A DNA stretch of 36,144 bases, taken from contig NZ_JAAAMJ010000026.1 of NCBI RefSeq assembly GCF_010500835.1, positions 1 through 36,144 on the forward strand, given 5' to 3'. Under the pieces are notes generated by a model. It was not told the origin of the DNA, ran no database searches, and worked only from the letters and a program-made list of their open reading frames with translations. This document shows positions 33,231 through 36,144 of the stretch, piece by piece (the stretch's first letter is position 1; each line of letters starts with the position of its first letter). The DNA comes from Aurantimonas aggregata (GTDB lineage Bacteria > Pseudomonadota > Alphaproteobacteria > Rhizobiales > Rhizobiaceae). The position numbers and the translations under genes were made by a program.

Positions 33231-34246
33231 CGATGGATGAGATGCCGGCGACGTCGATCCACAGCGCCTCCCACAGTCACGTCTTTCTGGGTGACGGCTA
33301 CCGGCGGAACGAGCGTCGCGTATGGCTCGTGATCGCGCTGACGGTTTCGATGATGGTCATCGAGATCGTCGCCGGCACGATTTACGGTTCGATGGCCCTC
33401 GTCGCGGACGGCCTGCATATGTCGACGCATGCCGCGGCCATGCTGATCACGGTGGGGGCGTATGTCTTCGCACGCAAACATGCCCGGAACCCGCGCTTCA
33501 CGTTCGGGACAGGCAAGCTCGGCGACCTCGCCGCATTTGCCAGCGCGGTCATCCTGGCGTTGGTCGCTCTCCTCATCGCCTATGAGAGTATGCTGCGCCT
33601 CGCGTCGCCCGTTCCCATCTCCTTCGGACAGGCGATCTCGGTGGCGTTCGTCGGGCTCGCGGTGAACCTTGCAAGCGCCTGGCTCCTGAAGGACGACAAT
33701 CACCATCACCATCACCAAGGCCATGATCAGGGGGATCACGGGCACGCGGAGCACCATGACCACGCCGTCGCCCTTGCCGGGGGCCGAGACAACAATCTCG
33801 GAGCCGCCTACCTGCACGTCCTCGCCGACGCCCTGACCTCCGTTCTCGCCATCGCGGCGCTGGGCCTCGGCAGCTTCTACGGATGGATCTGGCTGGACCC
33901 GGCCATGGGAATCGTAGGCGCCCTCGTCATCGCCCGATGGTCGTGGGGATTGGTGCGGGATGCCGGCGCCGTGCTTCTCGACTACGTACCGGAAGGCGAG
34001 GACCTGCCCGACGAGATCCGCGAGGCGATCGAGGCCGACGGGGACCGCATTACAGATCTCCACGTCTGGCAGGTGGGTCCGGGCCACCACGCGGCCATCG
34101 TGTCGATCGCGACCGCCCGCCCGCGCCCGCTGGAGACCTATCGGGCCAAGCTTGCCCACATCCACGACCTCTCCCACCTCAGCGTGGAGGTCGAGAGGCT
34201 TGGATCCGTCGGTGCTACAGCGGCGATGTCGGCGGGGTCGAGGTAA
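33227..34246 (+). CDS. dmeF: Cation diffusion facilitator DmeF (Ni/Co efflux)
   Basis: Predicted inner-membrane metal:proton antiporter of 339 aa with six hydrophobic helices. The metal site in TM2 reads ALVADGLHMSTHAAAML (Asp and His instead of the two Asp/His of zinc exporters, as in DmeF) and TM5 has LHVLADALTSVLAI. Between TM4 and TM5 lies a His-rich loop (DDNHHHHHQGHDQGDHGHAE, HHDH) for metal capture. The C-terminal cytoplasmic domain (ITDLHVWQVGPGHHAAIVSI) has the ferredoxin-like CDF fold. It is translated together with dmeR and followed 7 bases later by a second exporter gene. Specificity for Ni/Co is deduced from the family and the sensor. Confidence 0.93.
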   Translation: MTMDEMPATSIHSASHSHVFLGDGYRRNERRVWLVIALTVSMMVIEIVAGTIYGSMALVADGLHMSTHAAAMLITVGAYVFARKHARNPRFTFGTGKLGDLAAFASAVILALVALLIAYESMLRLASPVPISFGQAISVAFVGLAVNLASAWLLKDDNHHHHHQGHDQGDHGHAEHHDHAVALAGGRDNNLGAAYLHVLADALTSVLAIAALGLGSFYGWIWLDPAMGIVGALVIARWSWGLVRDAGAVLLDYVPEGEDLPDEIREAIEADGDRITDLHVWQVGPGHHAAIVSIATARPRPLETYRAKLAHIHDLSHLSVEVERLGSVGATAAMSAGSR

Positions 34247-34253
34247 CGAGGCG

Positions 34254-35636
34254 ATGCTCGCCGTTCTGCGCCACCGCACCTATCGCCACCTCTTCGCGGC
34301 GCAGGTCCTCTCGTTGATCGGGACCGGTCTGACGACGGTGGCGCTCGGGCTGCTCGCCTACGACCTCGCCGGCGCCGATGCCGGCGCGGTGCTCGGGACA
34401 GCGCTGGCGATCAAGATGATCGCCTATGTCGGCGTCTCGCAGTTCGCCGGGGTCCTGACGGGCTTCCTGCCGCGGCGGACGCTCCTCGTCGGCCTCGACC
34501 TCGCCCGGGCGGCCTTCGTACTCGTCCTGCCCTTCGTGACCGAGATCTGGCAGGTCTACGCCCTCGTCTTCGCGTTCCAGTCGATGTCGGCCCTGTTCAC
34601 CCCAACCTTCCAGGGCACGATCCCCGACATCCTGCCGGACGAGCGCGAGTACACGAACGCCCTGTCGCTCTCGCGCCTCGCCTACGACCTCGAGTCGCTC
34701 TTCAGCCCGCTTCTGGCGGCGCTCCTGCTCACCGTGATCTCCTTCCACTGGCTGTTTCTCGGCACGGTCTTCGGCTTCCTCGCCTCCGCGGCGCTGGTTG
34801 TCTCGGTCGAGCTCCCCGTCGCGGAGACCGCCGCCGGCGGGCGGTTCGTCGACAAGCTGACCCGGGGCATCCGCGTCTACCTCGCGACACCGCGCCTGCG
34901 CGGGCTCCTGGCGCTGTCCTTCGCGGCCTCGTCCGGCGGGTCGATGGTGATCGTCAACACCGTCGTGCTCGTGCGCGCAGATCTGGGCGGCACCAACGAC
35001 GACGTCGCCTTCCTCTTCGCCGCCTACGGCCTCGGCTCGATGGCCGTCGCCATAGTGCTCTCGCGGATCCTCGACCGGGTTCCGACCCGCACCGTCATGT
35101 TGGCCGGCGCAAGCGCCATGGCGGGTCTCCTCGTCGTCGCCAGTCTCGGCCCCGGATGGACTGGCAGCCTTGCCCTCTGGGCGTTGCTCGGGGCTGCCGC
35201 CTCGGCGATCGGCACACCCGGGGCACTTCTCCTGCGCCGCTCCTCCGACGCCGACAGCCGACCCGCCGTCTTCGCCGCCCAGTTCGCCCTCTCGCACGCC
35301 TGCTGGCTTGTCACCTATCCGGCCGCCGGGTGGCTAGGCGCCACGATCGGGCTCGCCCCGACCTTCCTGGTCATGGCCGCTGGGGCGGCCGCGGGTGTTG
35401 CCGCGGCGCTATATTTCTGGCCCGCGAAAGATTCCGTCGAGGTCGAGCACGTCCACCAGGCGTTCGAGCATGACACGCCACACGTCCACGACGACCACCA
35501 CCGGCACGAACACGAAGGCTGGGAAGGGCCGGAGCCTCACCGCCATCCACATCGCCACCAGCCGCTCCGGCACCGGCACGCCCTGGTGATCGACGACCAC
35601 CACGCGACTTGGCCGACCGGCACGGCCGGTGGGTGA
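34254..35636 (+). CDS. MFS metal exporter with His-rich tail (NreB-like)
   Basis: A 460-aa membrane protein with about 12 hydrophobic helices, starting MLAVLRHRTYRHLFAAQVLS; ATG 34254 follows the dmeF stop by 7 bases with GAGG motifs upstream. Internal segments such as FQSMSALFTPTFQGTIPDIL and DEREYTNALSLSRLAYDLES are typical of the NreB/MFS_3 type of transporter. The C-terminal ~65 residues are very His-rich (VEHVHQAFEHDTPHVHDDHH, RHEHEGWEG, HRHPHRHQ), as in nickel-resistance protein NreB, where the tail binds metal. With dmeR and dmeF it forms a compact nickel/cobalt resistance operon. The tail continues a few residues past the usual end, next to a decayed gene. Confidence 0.85.
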   Translation: MLAVLRHRTYRHLFAAQVLSLIGTGLTTVALGLLAYDLAGADAGAVLGTALAIKMIAYVGVSQFAGVLTGFLPRRTLLVGLDLARAAFVLVLPFVTEIWQVYALVFAFQSMSALFTPTFQGTIPDILPDEREYTNALSLSRLAYDLESLFSPLLAALLLTVISFHWLFLGTVFGFLASAALVVSVELPVAETAAGGRFVDKLTRGIRVYLATPRLRGLLALSFAASSGGSMVIVNTVVLVRADLGGTNDDVAFLFAAYGLGSMAVAIVLSRILDRVPTRTVMLAGASAMAGLLVVASLGPGWTGSLALWALLGAAASAIGTPGALLLRRSSDADSRPAVFAAQFALSHACWLVTYPAAGWLGATIGLAPTFLVMAAGAAAGVAAALYFWPAKDSVEVEHVHQAFEHDTPHVHDDHHRHEHEGWEGPEPHRHPHRHQPLRHRHALVIDDHHATWPTGTAGG

Positions 35637-36018
35637 CCTGACGGCCTATGCCGGGATGTTCTGGTAGGCCTTTCTGGCCGCCACGATCCTGCCGGACGCC
35701 TCCGAGTGATGATCGTCGCGCCGGTCGTCAGCGGGACGGGCGAGCCATGGGTCGCCATCGCCGCAACGACCATCGGCACCACGCGCAGCTCGGTTGCGAA
35801 CTGGGCTTGTGGTCGCCTTCTCTCCGATCATCGCGACCATCGCTGGTTCCCGGTCTCTTCGCCGCAGATCGATCGCTTCTCCGGCCTATTTCAGGGCGAT
35901 CGGATGGGATCGCTCCTGTTCGCCTGGGCGCGGATCGTCGGCGAAACGTTGACTGTGGTCGCCGGGGACCCTGCGCGTCCCTCTCCTCTCGTTCACGCTA
36001 CTCGTCAGGATTACCAGG
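35637..36018 (+). pseudogene. YqaA/DedA-family membrane protein, decayed and cut by an IS
   Basis: Pieces of one gene appear in order but not in one frame: LTAYAGMFW-stop-AFLAATILPDASE-stop-stop (35638 to about 35711), then SGTGEPWVAIAATTIGTTRS, VANWACGRLLSDHRDHRWFP, QIDRFSGLFQ, GSLLFAWARIVGETLTVVAG in the frame from 35706, and TLRVPLLSFTLLV in yet another frame (about 35967-36006). This order is that of the small YqaA-type DedA proteins (SGTGEPW, NWALGR, WFPVS, WSLLFAW, GDPLTVVAG, RVPL). There are three stops, at least two frameshifts, and loss of the C-terminus at the IS boundary at 36019. Confidence 0.7.
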
Positions 36019-36144
36019 TGAACCGCACCGGGTTTCCCGGAGGCCATTTGGTTTGAGTCCTACGCGGCGATGGGCATGGCCTCAAGCTGCGCGTAGTAGG
36101 CGGCTTCCGCTTCTGCGGGCGGGATGTTTCCGATCGGCTCGAGA
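36019..36144 (-). mobile_element. IS3-family insertion sequence, right end (rest outside window)
   Basis: The terminal sequence begins with TGAACCGCACCGGGTTTCCC at 36019-36038, as in IS3-family elements of Proteobacteria, and directly ahead of it the transposase ends. The insertion interrupts the YqaA-like pseudogene at 36018/36019. The other end and the target duplication lie outside the window. Confidence 0.8.
36060..36144 (-). CDS. IS3-family transposase orfB, C-terminal end (partial)
   Basis: On the minus strand the last 27 codons read LEPIGNIPPAEAEAAYYAQL then EAMPIAA and stop (TAG at 36062-36060). This is the characteristic C-terminus of many IS3-family orfB transposases (LEPIGN.PPAEAE..YY). 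The gene continues beyond the right edge, so its integrity is unknown. The product would cut and join the IS ends. Confidence 0.85.
   Translation of the reverse strand, partial: LEPIGNIPPAEAEAAYYAQLEAMPIAA

Noticed and set aside
1..36144. CRISPR arrays or other long tandem repeats
   Set aside because: No regularly spaced direct repeats of CRISPR size and no cas-like genes were seen in the window.

Overview
This window looks like a chromosomal segment of a high-GC alphaproteobacterium, most likely of the order Hyphomicrobiales (Rhizobiales). The evidence is the GC-rich coding DNA, a Ppx/GppA-RlmE gene pair, a divergent oxyR-katA pair, a DUF892 ferritin-like protein, guaB and guaA close together, and a Tn4371/alphaproteobacterial-type trb region. 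A family-level guess (Aurantimonadaceae-like) is only an impression.

The layout is three blocks. (1) 1-5484 is accessory DNA left of a tRNA-Gln gene. It holds the end of an IS630 transposase, an acyl-CoA dehydrogenase-fold gene followed by a hybrid PAS/histidine kinase/receiver gene, an IS110 remnant, and a frameshifted, truncated DUF6538-type tyrosine integrase that starts just off the 3' end of the tRNA. (2) 5485-21697 is a continuous, healthy core block: tRNA-Gln(CUG), ppx/gppA-like phosphatase, rlmE, an MFS exporter, a Tat-exported metallo-beta-lactamase-fold hydrolase, an Excalibur-type small secreted protein, guaB, a PQQ-type sugar dehydrogenase, oxyR/katA, an rsmB-like methyltransferase, tspO, an MTA/SAH nucleosidase, a DUF892 protein and guaA. 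(3) 21698-36144 is a mosaic island joined to the 3' end of guaA, a known hotspot for genomic islands.

The right island reads in order: three copies of a 12-bp repeat; a tyrosine integrase with a one-base frameshift ahead of its catalytic tyrosine; an AlpA-like regulator; scrambled IS3 and IS30 pieces; the 3' half of a leucine-type tRNA with no 5' half; an XRE/MmyB-like regulator divergent from a small exported protein and a second, complete class B penicillin-binding protein; a truncated alpha/beta-hydrolase gene; then the tail of a conjugation operon (LysR, DUF2274, trbI, trbG and a trbF whose start has been replaced in frame by the start of a DUF932 gene). An orphan higA overlaps the first 40 codons of an MmeI-like type IIL restriction-modification gene. 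A nickel/cobalt cassette (dmeR-dmeF-NreB-like exporter) with a good candidate operator follows, then a YqaA/DedA pseudogene cut by an IS3-family element at the right edge.

Functionally, the core block joins guanine nucleotide synthesis (guaB, guaA), rRNA methylation (rlmE, rsmB-like) and peroxide defence (oxyR, katA, possibly DUF892). The right island is a decayed integrative conjugative element that can no longer transfer by itself as seen here, but it keeps two cargo sets that look functional: the extra PBP2 cassette and the metal efflux cassette.
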